Assembly (NCBI RefSeq): GCF_029633865.1 | Contig: NC_079221.1 | Coordinates: forward strand, 4,061,409-4,125,408 | Length of the DNA stretch: 64,000 nt | Reading direction: 5' to 3' | From: Lampris incognitus | Taxonomy: Eukaryota; Chordata; Actinopteri; Lampriformes; Lampridae | In this document: positions 10,346 to 22,991 of the stretch, piece after piece | How the letters are laid out: every line of letters starts with the position of its first letter | Position numbering within the stretch: position 1 is the stretch's first letter | Position numbers and translations under genes: made by a program | Notes under the pieces: generated by a model | The model's input: the letters and a program-made list of their open reading frames with translations, nothing else | What the model was told of the DNA's origin: nothing | Databases searched by the model: none

Positions 10346-11219
10346 TTTTGATGGCACCAATTGCCTGAAAGCAGTCCGTCCACTGTGTTTTGTCACTGCT
10401 GTGGTGTGAGAGGTCCCGGTTTACTGCGCGGGCTCAGAACCGGCACTCTCCCAGTCTGGACCACTCTGCTGATCGTGGCTGGGCGGGTTGTTTGCGAGCT
10501 GGGAAGAGGGGCACATATTCTCAAGTCATGCAGAAGCGAGGAGCTGGAGAGCGAGCTGCAGAACCCCAGCCATGTAGTACAGCAGTAGTGAATATATGTA
10601 CTGGCTTATTGCAGCGTCTGCACGGCGGGTTCCAGCTCTGAGGCACTGAACACATCCTAAGCAGTGACTTCAGTTGCCTCTTTATGTGTCATTTCATAAA
10701 AGACTCGTTAAAAGGTTATTTACAAATTTTGGCAAATCATACAACGCCTTCTTTTTTTTCTATTTTTCTAATTACTCCAATGGCTTATGGGATTTGGTCA
10801 TATCATATATGGTAATCTTTTGCAGATATGAATAATTTTATAATAAATTTTGATTGTCAGCCTTTAATAATTCTCCTCTATAAAACCACCGAACTTGTGG
10901 GAAAGACTATTGCCATCGAACCGCTGGAACGGCGCAGCCGAATGCACCACATGAGCACTCTGACAGCCAATTAACGTCCATTTGCCATTTGCTTCGCTGA
11001 AGACTCGTCTAAGAGCGACTCTTGTCAAAGAGCCAACGGTTAGATAACCTTCAGACTACCACACCACACTGCACTGGCACGGACCCACACCATCACTGGA
11101 TATGCATAAATAAACCTCTCAATTAATACAAACTGAAGTTATCACAGCCAAGTGGAATGTGTGTATGTCTCTGTGTTTTCATCTTAACCCACACTATCTC
11201 ATCATGTCTGCAGTACACA
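10346..11219. other. Intergenic stretch without recognised feature
   Basis: No coding exon or clear repeat recognised; AT-rich from 10740 to 10870. May be part of a long csrnp3 3' UTR. Confidence 0.35.
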
Positions 11220-11243
11220 CACACACACACACACATATATATA

Positions 11244-11300
11244 TTCCACTCCTCATTAGCTGAGTACTTATAACACCATTGATGGTTTCAGGGAAAATAA

Positions 11301-11344
<44 letters not shown>

Positions 11345-11398
11345 TTTTTTTTCTGGAAATCGTCAGTGGTGTTATAAGTGCTCAACTAATGAGGAGTG

Positions 11399-11432
<34 letters not shown>

Positions 11433-11567
11433 CACTCATTAGCTGAGCACTTATAACACCATTGATGGTTTCAGGGAAAATAAATAAATCTATATATATA
11501 TATATATCTATATAGTTTTTTTTTCTGGAAATCGTCAGTGGTGTTATAAGTGCTCAACTAATGAGTG

Positions 11568-11575
<8 letters not shown>
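11244..11575. mobile_element. Double palindrome with (TA)n loops, family C arms
   Basis: Four copies of a 55-60-bp arm (core gagcacttataacaccattg) in alternating orientation: 11244-11303 (+), 11341-11400 (-), 11430-11489 (+), 11514-11571 (-). Each opposed pair encloses TA repeats, and pairs share ggagtggaat outer ends. The same arm recurs at 23707, 23932 and 45820. Confidence 0.75.
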
Positions 11576-11600
<25 letters not shown>

Positions 11601-11604
<4 letters not shown>

Positions 11605-11730
11605 TTCATTATCCAAGCCGCTTAGCCTAATTGGGGTCGCAGGGATGCTGGAGCCTATCCCCTGTCCCTACAGTCATTGGGCGGCAGGTGCAGACACACA
11701 CTGGACAGGCTGCCAGTCCATCACAGGGCC

Positions 11731-11779
<49 letters not shown>

Positions 11780-11832
11780 GGACAATTTAATATGGCCGAT
11801 TCACCTGACCTACATATCTTTGGACTGTGTTT
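11601..11832 (-). mobile_element. SINE family B 3' portion, minus orientation
   Basis: Read on the minus strand it is the tail half of the AFC-like SINE: cagtccaaagatatgtaggt, a CA/GT tract (11734-11776), gtgatggactggcagcctgt and an ending in aatgaatgaata-like bases. The tRNA head is absent. Confidence 0.8.
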
Positions 11833-11843
11833 TTTAACCATAT

Positions 11844-12184
11844 GGGCACGGTGGCGCAGTGGTTAGCACAGTTGCCTCACAGCAAGAAGGTCCTGGGTTC
11901 GAGCCCCAGGGTGGTCCAACCTTGGGGGTCGTCCCGGGTCGTCCTCTGTGTGGAGTTTGCATGTTCTCCCCATGTCTGGGTTTCCTCCCACAGTCCAAAG
12001 ACATGTAGGTCAGGTGGATCAGCCATACTGAATTGCCTCTAGGTGTGTGTGTGTGTGTGTGTGTGTGTCAGCCCTGTGTGATGGCGTGGCGGCCTGTCCA
12101 GGGTGTCTCCCCGCCTGCCACCCAATGACTGCTGGGATAGACTCCAGCATCCCTGCGACCCTGACAGCAGCATAAGCGGTTTGG

Positions 12185-12190
<6 letters not shown>
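11844..12190 (+). mobile_element. tRNA-derived SINE (family B, AFC-like)
   Basis: Head gggcacggtggcgcagtggt, B box gggttcgagccccag, GT tract 12044-12067, LINE2-like tail ending gcataagcggtttgg before a (TA)n tract (12186-12227). It sits 12 bp from the opposed tail fragment at 11601-11832. Confidence 0.85.
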
Positions 12191-12227
<37 letters not shown>

Positions 12228-12229
<2 letters not shown>

Positions 12230-13256
12230 AGCTTGCTCATGATTGGTTGCTGTTAAATGTTCACGCCAGTTTACTGCTCATGGTAACAACACGGTGCTGT
12301 TGTCGCCACAGTGGATGATGGGATATGGTCACGTGTCTGATATGCTTTCTGGAGATATGTCAAAGTGCCGCTTATCCCTGTATACACACCATCAGCGTGT
12401 GCTTCGAAGAACAAATCCGCAGTGACATGTCTTAACAGCCCTGTGTCGAACCGATGGTCCAAACTGGAGTAAAACCCCACGAGGGGCCAGACTATTCCCT
12501 CGGTCGAGTGTGCGTCATTTTTAAAAACAACCGGATGTGGTCGCGCCGCCAAACAAAAGTGCAAAAAGGCTGTAAAGTATTTTGTCCTAAACCGTGTTAT
12601 GCTACTGACGCCGTATTCCAAAATACAAACAAGCAGGGAGGGTGCTTCATGCTCTTCAGAACCATAGAAAAGCACGGGTCAGTGGCAGAGAGAGAAATGT
12701 ACAGTATTTATATCGGCCCGTCTGCTCCTCCTTATAAAACAGGACAGCTTGTTAGAAATGCCACTGAGCCCCCCAAACAGCATGCGTATTGTTATCAAAA
12801 CAATGACAATATAGAAGTATACGTTTAAGTCCCAAACAATAAATAAACTGTGACAATAAACCTTTTTTTTTCTTTTTTTCTTTTTTCTTTTGCACATTTG
12901 ACACATACAGTAGACATAGAAAAGTTGCATCTACGGTACAATATCTGCTGAAAACTAGAACTTTACATCTGAACGTACGTGATACATTGCACAGTATTAT
13001 ACTTCTGATGTTCTGACCTACCTACCGACGCAGTGCAGAAGAATGCTGTGATGGAGAAACTTGGTGGATAACTGAATACAACCTGCGGCTGAGCGGCTAC
13101 TGATGAAGATGTGCTGTGGTTTCTTTTCAGTCGCTTTCAAATTAAGGTCAGATAACGTAGAAGGCCATGAATGTGTTCCCTTGGAACGCCACGCGGTCGG
13201 CTTTGTTCTCAAGTGAAGACACAGAATGAGAGAACACTTAAAAAGGGCGAGGCCCA
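12228..13256 (-). promoter_or_regulatory. csrnp3: Probable proximal 3' UTR of csrnp3
   Basis: About 1 kb of repeat-poor sequence directly after the csrnp3 stop, AT-rich with minus-strand stretches such as cagtttatttattg (AU-rich-element-like) near 12838-12851 and an A-rich run at 12864-12890. No minus-strand AATAAA was found inside it, so the real end is uncertain. Confidence 0.4.
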
Positions 13257-14399
13257 CTACACCGCCGTGACCTCGGGACAATGGTCTGGTAATGGGAGGG
13301 TCTTTGCATTTTCTGCTAGTAAGGGTACTTCAGAATGCCCATTAACGTTAGCCGCTTCCTGTGGTTGCTCGGCTACTAGACAAGTGCCATTATTTCCAAA
13401 GGAGCCCTGTGAGTTATTGTTCATGTAGTTCTGGATTTCCATCTGGTTCTGGTTCTGCACCCCGTGCTGCTCCATGAAGGCTGGTTTGGGCAGGATTTTT
13501 TTCTGCTGCTCAGGTGTGCAGCACGGCAGCGGGGCGGGCGCGGTGCCGTTGGTCGGGGGGAAGTGGCGATTGGCGGCGTATCGCTCCTCGGCCTGGTTAG
13601 GGTAGTCCGTGTACTGCTCACCGGTCACGGTGAATGGTCCTTGAGGCATGCTGCCGTTGGTAGCGGTGGCTGTGTCTTGAAATACTAAGGCCTCTCCGTA
13701 GGGTTCACTGGGCTGGCTGGCCGGGCCGTTGGCCGGGGCAGCACCGGAGCTCTCCAGCTGATAGTACTCCGGTGAAGAGGAGTTGATTAAATAGGCGTTT
13801 CCGTTCATGTGGTTGTCATGGGCCACGGAGCCATCGTTGTAGCACAACACAGAAGACAAGGGTACCACCTCGGCGTGGGTCACGGACGGCGGCGCCAGCC
13901 CGTCCTCAAAGTTCTCCGACTTCGTTTCGTCGTCGTCCTCGTCCTCGTCGTCCTCAGATTCGCTGTTGGCTAGACTCTGAGTGCTGGAGTCAGACAGGCC
14001 GCTGTACACACTGCTGCTGTCCTCTTCGTCTTCCTCATTCTCCTCCTCTTCGTCCTCATCTTCTTCATCCTCATCCTCATCTTCATCGTCCAACGGCTCG
14101 TCCATCTCATCTGCCGTCTGCAGGTGCATGATGCTTTTCTGCGGCACCGCGTCGGAAAGAGGATACTCCAAGCTGTGCTGGGACTGGACGAGGGGGTTGC
14201 CGTTTCCCAGGCCGTTGTTTTCACCATGGTAACCGTTGGTGGGGGAGGCCTGCTGCTGCTCGCGACTCTTTTCCAGCTCCAGTTTCATGATGGTGTGCAG
14301 GAAATGTGTCCGAACCCGGATGGGGTTGAACTCCACTCGTCCTGCTGCGTTGCTACAGCCCTCCTTTGTACAGCCACATGGAAATGACATACGATCCAC
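13257..14399 (-). CDS. csrnp3: csrnp3 last coding exon with stop
   Basis: 380 codons plus TAG (13259-13257); acceptor tttcctgcag. Begins [15 protein letters not shown] and holds the long acidic tracts encoded by GAA/GAG/GAC-rich DNA near 13930-14100, and the CSRNP3-like [17 protein letters not shown] segment. Confidence 0.94.
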   Translation of the reverse strand: MDRMSFPCGCTKEGCSNAAGRVEFNPIRVRTHFLHTIMKLELEKSREQQQASPTNGYHGENNGLGNGNPLVQSQHSLEYPLSDAVPQKSIMHLQTADEMDEPLDDEDEDEDEEDEDEEEENEEDEEDSSSVYSGLSDSSTQSLANSESEDDEDEDDDETKSENFEDGLAPPSVTHAEVVPLSSVLCYNDGSVAHDNHMNGNAYLINSSSPEYYQLESSGAAPANGPASQPSEPYGEALVFQDTATATNGSMPQGPFTVTGEQYTDYPNQAEERYAANRHFPPTNGTAPAPLPCCTPEQQKKILPKPAFMEQHGVQNQNQMEIQNYMNNNSQGSFGNNGTCLVAEQPQEAANVNGHSEVPLLAENAKTLPLPDHCPEVTAV

Positions 14400-17300
14400 C
14401 TGCAGGAAACAGGACATTTTACTCCGGGACAGACACCACATGAACATGTGCTGGGTAGTGTGAATGTGTCAATTCCTTTTTTGGGGGGGATCCCCCCCCC
14501 TGTCTCAACCCAATTGTATCCTGCCAATTACCCCACTCTTCCAAGCTGTCCCGGTCTCTGCTCCACCCCCTCTGCCGATCCAGGAGGGCTGCAGACTACC
14601 ACATGCCTCCTCCCATACATGTGGAGTCACCAGCTGCTTCTTTTCACCTGACAGTGAGGAGTTTCACCAGGGGGGCGTAGCGCATGGGAGGATCACGCTA
14701 TTCCCCCAGTTCCCCCTCCCTCCCGAACAGGTGCCCCAACCAACCAGAGGAGGCGCTAGCGCAGCGACCAGGACACATACCCACATCCGGCTTCCCACCT
14801 GCAGACACGGCCATTTGTGTCTGTAGGGACGCCCGGCCAAGCCGGAGGTAACACGGGGATTCGAACTGGGGATCCCCATGTTGGTAGGCAACGGAATAGA
14901 CCGCTACACTACCCGGACGCCCTTATATCAATTGAGTTCCCAAACAATGTACACCCTCTAGCATAACATTCCCTGTTCCCCCGCCCCCCGCTGGACAGGC
15001 TCGGTCCTACCGCTGTACAGCACGTGTGTGTGTCTGTTACATTAACAGCACCTCCCTTGTGTTTGCAAAGCAACAAGACACGCTGGCTCACTGCAGACTT
15101 GCACATCGCAGGCTTTACCTGGCACTTGATCCCCGCTTCGCTGCAGGCACAGGTCTCTGGGTCACAGAAGACTCGGCAGTCACAGCCACAGTCCTCCCTG
15201 GACATCCGGATGGCCCGCAGCTCATGTTTCTCCTCTACGTCAATCTTCTTCACCCCAGAGGAGCGCAGCAGAGCCCTCCGCTTCTTGGTGGTGAGGGGCT
15301 GCAGGAAGAAATACTCGTCGACCTCTGTGTTGTCCAGGTCGATGTCGTCATCGGAAATGTCCTCTGCTGTCAGCGTGTTGGCCTCCTCCGACTCCACGGT
15401 GCCATTCTTAGTCAGCTGAACACAGCAAGAGCTCGCATTTAGGCCAGTTTGAAGGGTAAGTGAGCAGACAGCTAAACTCAACGACAAACCGCTTCTTGCG
15501 ACACAGAGCTCCAGTTAGCCAAAACTGACACACAATGTATGTAGAAATCTGACGGCAATTTCTGTTAAATAACACTACCGGGGATAAACACTGTATTCAT
15601 TTAAGTTATCAAGTCGTTGAAAGATGGACCAAGAATTTTTTTTGGGGGGGGGGGGGGGCTTTTCTCCCCAATTGTATCCGGCCAATTACCCCACCCATGC
15701 GAGCCTTCCCGGTCACTGCCCCACCCCCTCTGCTGATCCAAGGAGGGCTGCAGACACCCCGACTGACCAGAGGAGGCGCCAGTACAGTGACCAAGACACA
15801 TACCTACATCTGGCTTCCCACTCGCAGACACGGCCAATTGTGTCTGTAGGGACGCCCGACCAAGCCGGAGGGAACGAGGGGATTCAAACCTGGATCCCCG
15901 TGTTGGTAGGCAACGGAATAGACCGCTACACTACCTGGACGCCCCCGATGGACCAAGATGTTGAGGGAGACGGTGAGATGCAGACAAGCGAAGCAGTTAC
16001 CTTGAGTTTGATAGAATTGAGTTTCTCCTCCTTCAGGTGGTCTCTGAGCATGTCCCTGTGGATCCTCTCCTGCTCCAGGGCAAACTCCCCCAGGGAGTAC
16101 TGTCTGACCCAGCTGTGCCTGTTGGACATGCCCAGTGTGCTGCCACCCTGGCTGGGCACGCTGGTGAAGCCCTGCCGCCGGCCGAAGTAGTACACCGTCA
16201 CATTCTCAAAATGCACCCGCCTGGTGCGCAGGCGCTTCTCCCTCTTCAGAATCGAGTCAGCTGCAAAGGAAAATGGCCAAGGGAGCTGTTAAAATGGCAG
16301 TTGAGGGAAAAACGGTATTGGGCCGCACCAAGCACAATGAAATAAAAGAGGCATGACCCTCGCTGCATATCAATCCCACTTAGTTCGAAATAAACTCTGC
16401 ATTGCAGATCACGACAGACGTATTTATCGAATTTATGTTTCATAATTTCATGAAGCGCACGCTACATAAACTCTTTCTTCCATGTGAGTGCAACGTGATC
16501 TTCTATATCGATGCAAAGCTTATTAACATATCAAATTAGCATTCTGCATAAATACTAATTAACATTTTCTAGCTGTTATTGTCCTTTAGCGCCTGGAACA
16601 CAGCTGGCTCTTTCTCGGCGGCTTTAAAGGCCCCGCCGCCGAACACCTCCCAGCTTTGTGAGGCAGGATTTCATCACATCTCTCTGTGCTTCCACTTGGC
16701 ATGCGAGTCCCCGGTGTGTCTTTTTAAGGACAGCTCTGCGAGAGGGAGGGGAGGGGTGGAGGGAGGGAGGGGAGGGGAAGGGAGGGCAACGGTGGAGCAT
16801 AAATAATCCCCTGCCTGGCCCAGGGATGTAGAGTGCTGGTTCACAGACGCAGTGTTCCCAGCGTTCAGCCCCTATCAGACAGACAGGACAAATAGAAACC
16901 ATCTGGCTCCAACAGCTCCCCGCCCCACGCAACAGGGACAACACATCCATTACAGGCACGGACTCGTCAGTCTGAGGACACTACACAGGAAGGAGCTCGC
17001 GTTGTTACCCGTGCAGAGAATACCCGGACGATTATGTCGGGCATCAAAATAGTAACACGAGGAGGTGTTTGATCGTACTTAATTAGCCTCCTTTAAGGGA
17101 AGTTTGTGACTTCAGTGGCTCGTATCTGGTGCGGAAGCCTTTAACCACAGGGTCTCATACGTGTTTCTGGTGTTCACATCAATTTAAGGACCATTTGTCT
17201 CGTAATACACTTGCAGATCGCGCTACACCCCTCCGGTTGGGGCTTTGTGATGCGGGGTAACTGCTGGCTGTGTCTGTGGTGGGCGAGCCGCAAGGTATTC

Positions 17301-20300
17301 GCTCACCCCGGCCCCACGAGGCCATTAAAATGGCTCGGATGCCAGTTCAGTAGTTATTCTTTTATTTACGTGCTCGCTTCTTTGTTTTATGTTTTAATAT
17401 ATATGTAACCGGTTATTTTCTCGCCCGGTGTGGGATTCGATACGGGGTGGTACTGCACCACAAGGCCACATCACTAACCGCTCGGCTAAAGGGTCAGACC
17501 CATTAGCTAGGGGCTAAAGGGTCAGACCCGTTAGCTAGCTAGGGGCTAACGTGTCTTATTAGTAGTTTACATATATATCAGAGTCTTTCAACTGTCACTG
17601 TTCAGATCCATTTGTTTTCCTTGGGAAATAAAACAAGTCCTGAGAGTTGGACCAAACTGGCTGGTTCCATGCACAGGTAAGTGGAGCTGAGTGGAGCTCC
17701 GGTTACAGCTCGGTTAGGCCGTGTAACCGGACTACTGTCGTTGTTCCGGTACACAAGAACCGGGGAGAATCAATTTGTTGACGGAAGTATATCCCAACCC
17801 CGGTACGGTAAGTAGCGATATGCCCCCTTTCAGCTGGTTGCTATCGGGTGAAAGACCGCCGCGGGAGCTATGGGTCACACGCAGAACGCCTAGGCCAGTT
17901 CAGGGCAGATTGAAGCCTGTACATGCCAGAGTAAATCCAGCCCAACCGCATCATCTGGGTGCGTTAGTCCCACTTCCAGACACGCGGTTCAGTGCCATCT
18001 CAGCCGGACCAACACAATAAATCCACGTTTTCTAACATCATGTAAACGTAGTCACCGATAAGCAAATGCTGACCATTACCCCAGCACCATCACCACCACC
18101 ACCACCACCACCCTCCAAGAAACAGGAGAGCAGTTTTCTCTCCCCCTTGCTCCCCGACATGACAGTGCGATGCCACCCGAGGCCTGGTTGTTTAACATCT
18201 CGCCGCTCGTGCAGTCTTCAATGTGTGCCGCTCCCTTGTCCCTTTTAGCTGACCACCGGCCCCCGGCTACCTGCGGCCCCCGGCTACCGGTGGCCCCCGG
18301 CTACCTGTGGCCCCCGGCTACCTCCGGCCCCCGGCTACCTGTGGCCCCCGGCTACCTGCGGCCCCCGGCTACCGGTGGCCCCCGGCTACCTGCGGCCCCC
18401 GGCTACCTGCGGCCCCCGGCTACCGGTGGCCCCCGGCTACCTGCGGCCCCCGGTGGCCCCTGGCTACCTGCGGCCCCCGGCTACCTGCGGCCCCCGGCTA
18501 CCTGCGGCCCCCGGCTACCTGCGGCCCCCGGCTACCGGTGGCCCCCGGCTACCTGCGGCCCCCGGCTACCTCCGGCCCCCGGCTACCTCCGGCCCCCGGC
18601 TACCGGTGGCCCCTGGCTACCTGCGGCCCCCGGCTACCTGCGGCCCCCGGCTACCGGTGGCCCCTGGCTACCTCCGGCCCCCGGCTACCTCCGGCCCCCG
18701 GCTACCGGTGGCCCCCGGCTACCTGTGGCCCCTGGCTACCTCCGGCCCCCGGCTACCTGTGGCCCCTGGCTACCTCCGGCCCCCGGCTACCTGTGGCCCC
18801 CGGCTACTGCAACTGACACAGAGGCCAAGCTAAACCCGTGGGGACGCAGCACCCTGCTTATGTCTCGAAGGCCCCTCTCTGCAGGGAGGGGCCCCGTCGC
18901 CCCGCTGCTTGTCACTCACAGAAATGAGAAATGCTGCAACCGCTCAACCGCAGCCCGTCCATTACCTGTAAACTGAAACTCGTGATCTGCAATAATTCAT
19001 TTCATTTTCGGTGTCAATTAAGATTTGGCAGTTAACTGAGAAACAAAAATATGCGCTCACGGTCACACACACGCACACACCAAACACACACTTTTGCAAA
19101 ACGAGTAAATTTTTCTCATGAACACACCGTCAGTTTGTTTTTTTGTTTATTTCTTGGAGACTTGAGTCGAGATGCTCACATGTCTCCTCAGGGATTAATA
19201 AAGCAGCAGTCTATAATTAATCTTAATTGTATTCTGCCTGCTGTCTCCGGGGTGAACATTCCCATGTACAGTGTGCTATTCCTTAGATGCTCCCGTGTCC
19301 TTCTAGACCTGCAGAGGAAACGTCTTCCTTGCGGCAAATTCACCTCCAGCAGACACATTACTTCATAAGAATGTGTATTTGTACAAGCCGGGAACTGCAC
19401 CCAAATCTGCCTGGTTGCAAAACTACTTTCATGGTCCTCCACCAAAAAACTACTTCCACCGTCCTCCACCAAAAAACTACTTCCACCGTCCTCCACCAAA
19501 AAACTACTTTCACCGTCCTCCACCAAAAAACTACTTTCACCGTCCTCCACCAAAAAACTACTTCCACCGTCCTCCACCAAAAAACTGCTTCCACCGTCCT
19601 CCACCAAAAAACTACTTTCACCGTCCTCCACCAAAAAACTACTTTCATGGTCCTTAACCAAAAAACTGCTTCCACTGTACTCCACCAAAAAACTACTTCC
19701 ACTGTCCTCCACCAAAAAACTACTTTCATGGTCCTTAACCAAAAAACTGCTTCCACTGTACTCCACCAAAAAACTACTTCCACTGTCCTCCACCAAAAAA
19801 CTACTTTCACCGTCCTCCACCAAAAAACTACTTCCACCGTCCTCCACCAAAAAACTACTTTCACCGTCCTCCACCAAAAAACTACTTTCATGGTCCTTAA
19901 CCAAAAAACTGCTTCCACTGTACTCCACCAAAAAACTGCTTCCACGGTCCTCCTCCACCAAAAAACTGCTTCCACCGTCCTCCACCAAAAAACTGCTTCC
20001 ACCGTCCTCCACCAAAAAACTACTTCCACTGTCCTCCACCAAAAAACTACTTTCACCGTCCTCCACCAAAAAACTACTTTCACCGTCCTCCACCAAAAAA
20101 CTACTTTCACTGTCCTCCACCAAAAAACTACTTTCACCGTCCTCCACCAAAAAACTACTTCCACTGTCCTCCACCAAAAAACTACTTTCACCGTCCTCCA
20201 CCAAAAAACTACTTCCACCGTCCTCCACCAAAAAACTACTTTCACCGTCCTCCACCAAAAAACTACTTCCACCGTCCTCCACCAAAAAACTACTTTCACC

Positions 20301-22229
20301 GTCCTCCACCAAAAAACTACTTCCACCGTCCTCCACCAAAAAACTTACTTTCACCGTCCTCCACCAAAAAACTACTTCCACCGTCCTCCACCAAAAAACT
20401 ACTTCCACCGTCCTCCACCAAAAAACTACTTTCACCGTCCTCCACCAAAAAACTACTTTCACCGTCCTCCACCAAAAAACTTACTTTCACCGTCCTCCAC
20501 CAAAAAACTACTTCCACCGTCCTCCACCAAAAAACTACTTCCACCGTCCTCCACCAAAAAACTACTTTCACAGTCCTCCACCAAAAAACTACTTTCACAG
20601 TCCTCCACCAAAAAACTACTTCCACCGTCCTCCACCAAAAAACTACGTTCACTGTCCTCCACCAAAAAACTACTTCCACTGTCCTCCACCAAAAAACTAC
20701 TTTCACTGTCCTCCACCAAAAAACTACTTTCACTGTCCTCCACCAAAAAACTACGTTCACTGTCCTCCACCAAAAAACTACTTTCACCGTCCTCCACCAA
20801 AAAACTACGTTCACTGTCCTCCACCAAAAAACTACTTCCACTGTCCTCCACCAAAAAACTACTTTCACCGTCCTCCACCAAAAAACTACTTTCACTGTCC
20901 TCCACCAAAAAACTACTTCCACTGTCCTCCACCAAAAAACTACTTTCACTGTCCTCCACCAAAAAACTACTTTCACTGTCCTCCACCAAAAAACTACGTT
21001 CACTGTCCTCCACCAAAAAACTACTTCCACCGTCCTCCACCAAAAAACTACGTTCACTGTCCTCCACCAAAAAACTACTTCCACTGTCCTCCACCAAAAA
21101 ACTACTTTCACCGTCCTCCACCAAAAAACTACTTTCACTGTCCTCCACCAAAAAACTACGTTCACTGTCCTCCACCCAAAAACTACTTTCACCGTCCTCC
21201 ACCAAAAAACTACGTTCACTGTCCTCCACCAAAAAACTACTTTCACCGTCCTCCACCAAAAAACTGCTTCCACCGTCCTCCACCAAAAAACTACTTTCAC
21301 CGTCCTCCACCAAAAAACTACTTCCACCGTCCTCCACCAAAAAACTACCCCACAGGTCGTTTATAGAAGCAGCTCATTACGACTTATAGTTAAGCGCCCT
21401 CTAGCGGTCGTGCTGCCAATAGTAGTTACTATACTAGACGGCACAACAACACAAAAACGCACTGACTACATATTCTATTCTTCTCTAATGGTTTTTATCA
21501 CTATTTACTGACTACTTACCTTTACTGGCCTGTCTATGAGGCGTTGTAAAAAGGATGTCAACAAGTAGATAAAAACCCACAACGCACAACGGCGAAAAGT
21601 ATCTGTGGCATATCTCCTGCTGCCAGTAGGGGCGCTAATTTAGGTCACGCTTCTGTGGGTCGTACGAGAGGGTATGCGACCTATGTGGTTGTATAGGTCG
21701 GAGGACTAGTAGACTTTCGAGCCATTTGTACGTGATGGAGTTGAGGTGGAGGGTGGTGTCGGTGAGTTTGACACGTGTGACCCAACACGGTGTTAGCCGA
21801 GCGTCACACAGCTCACACATGATTTGGTCTAAACTTCACCACCTCTTATCTGAACCCCTCCCCCTCCCCGCCTTTCTATATCATCATATTATTCATCTGG
21901 TGTCATTATTTTGTTTCATTTATATGTTACATACGTTGTTTTAGCGTTAATGTGCAACTCTCTTTTTGGTTTCTTAATTGCAGGGGGGCGCAGGGGGGCA
22001 CAGGGGAGCGAGTGTTCTTGGTTGCATGGTAGATGCTGGTGTTGGTGTTGCAGAGCAGCTACACACTGCGTCAGCTCATTCGTCTGGCAGGTTCAGTCTG
22101 CTGACGCTGTTCCTAATGACAGCGGCTGCCTGTGCATTCTTCCCCTTTATTACTGAACCCGGGGTCTCACCATTACAATCTGCCCTGCTCTCCTCTCCAC
22201 CGAGCAGCTCTGCTATCACACTGCCCCTG

Positions 22230-22274
<45 letters not shown>

Positions 22275-22959
22275 CACATATACATATATACACACACACA
22301 CACACACATATATACACACATATACATATATACACACACACACACATATATACACACACATATATACACATTCATATATATATATATATATACACACATA
22401 CATATATACTTATACATACATATATACACATTCATATATATATATATACACACACACGCATATATACACACACACATACATACAAGTATACACATACATA
22501 CACATATATGTACGTGTATGTGTATATATATACACATATATACATATAGATATGTGCGTATATATACACATATACTCATACATATGTGTATATATGTATG
22601 TATATATACATACACGTACACATATGCATATGTGTATCTATCTATCTATTTATCTACCTATATATACATACCTTTATTAATAGAAACTCAACGGTAGGGA
22701 AAGTGCTCAACAAATAAGGAGCAAAATAATCCAGATAAAAATAATCACTGGATATATATATAATATATATATATATATACATACACATATGTATACACAC
22801 GCATATACATTACATGTATACATGTATGTACACATACACATATACATACATATATACATGTGTGTGGGTATACACAAATAATATTTGTATGTATGTATGT
22901 ATGTATGTATGTATGTATGTATGTATGTAGGTGTGTAGGTGTGTAGGTGTGTATATATA

Positions 22960-22991
<32 letters not shown>

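Noticed and set aside
12454..12828. 124-codon plus-strand frame before AATAAA at about 12838
   Set aside because: No recognisable domain or codon pattern, and it lies antisense in the likely csrnp3 3' UTR.
15024..15442. Plus-strand frames of 131-138 codons
   Set aside because: Antisense shadows of csrnp3 exon 3.
18170..18976. 268-codon proline/glycine-rich frame
   Set aside because: A 17-bp minisatellite keeps all three frames open; there is no start context, splice signals or family.
19287..21389. 700-codon plus-strand open frame and 290-420-codon minus-strand frames
   Set aside because: They are read-through of a 27-bp tandem repeat whose length is divisible by three; repeat peptides occur on both strands and no non-repeat domain is attached.
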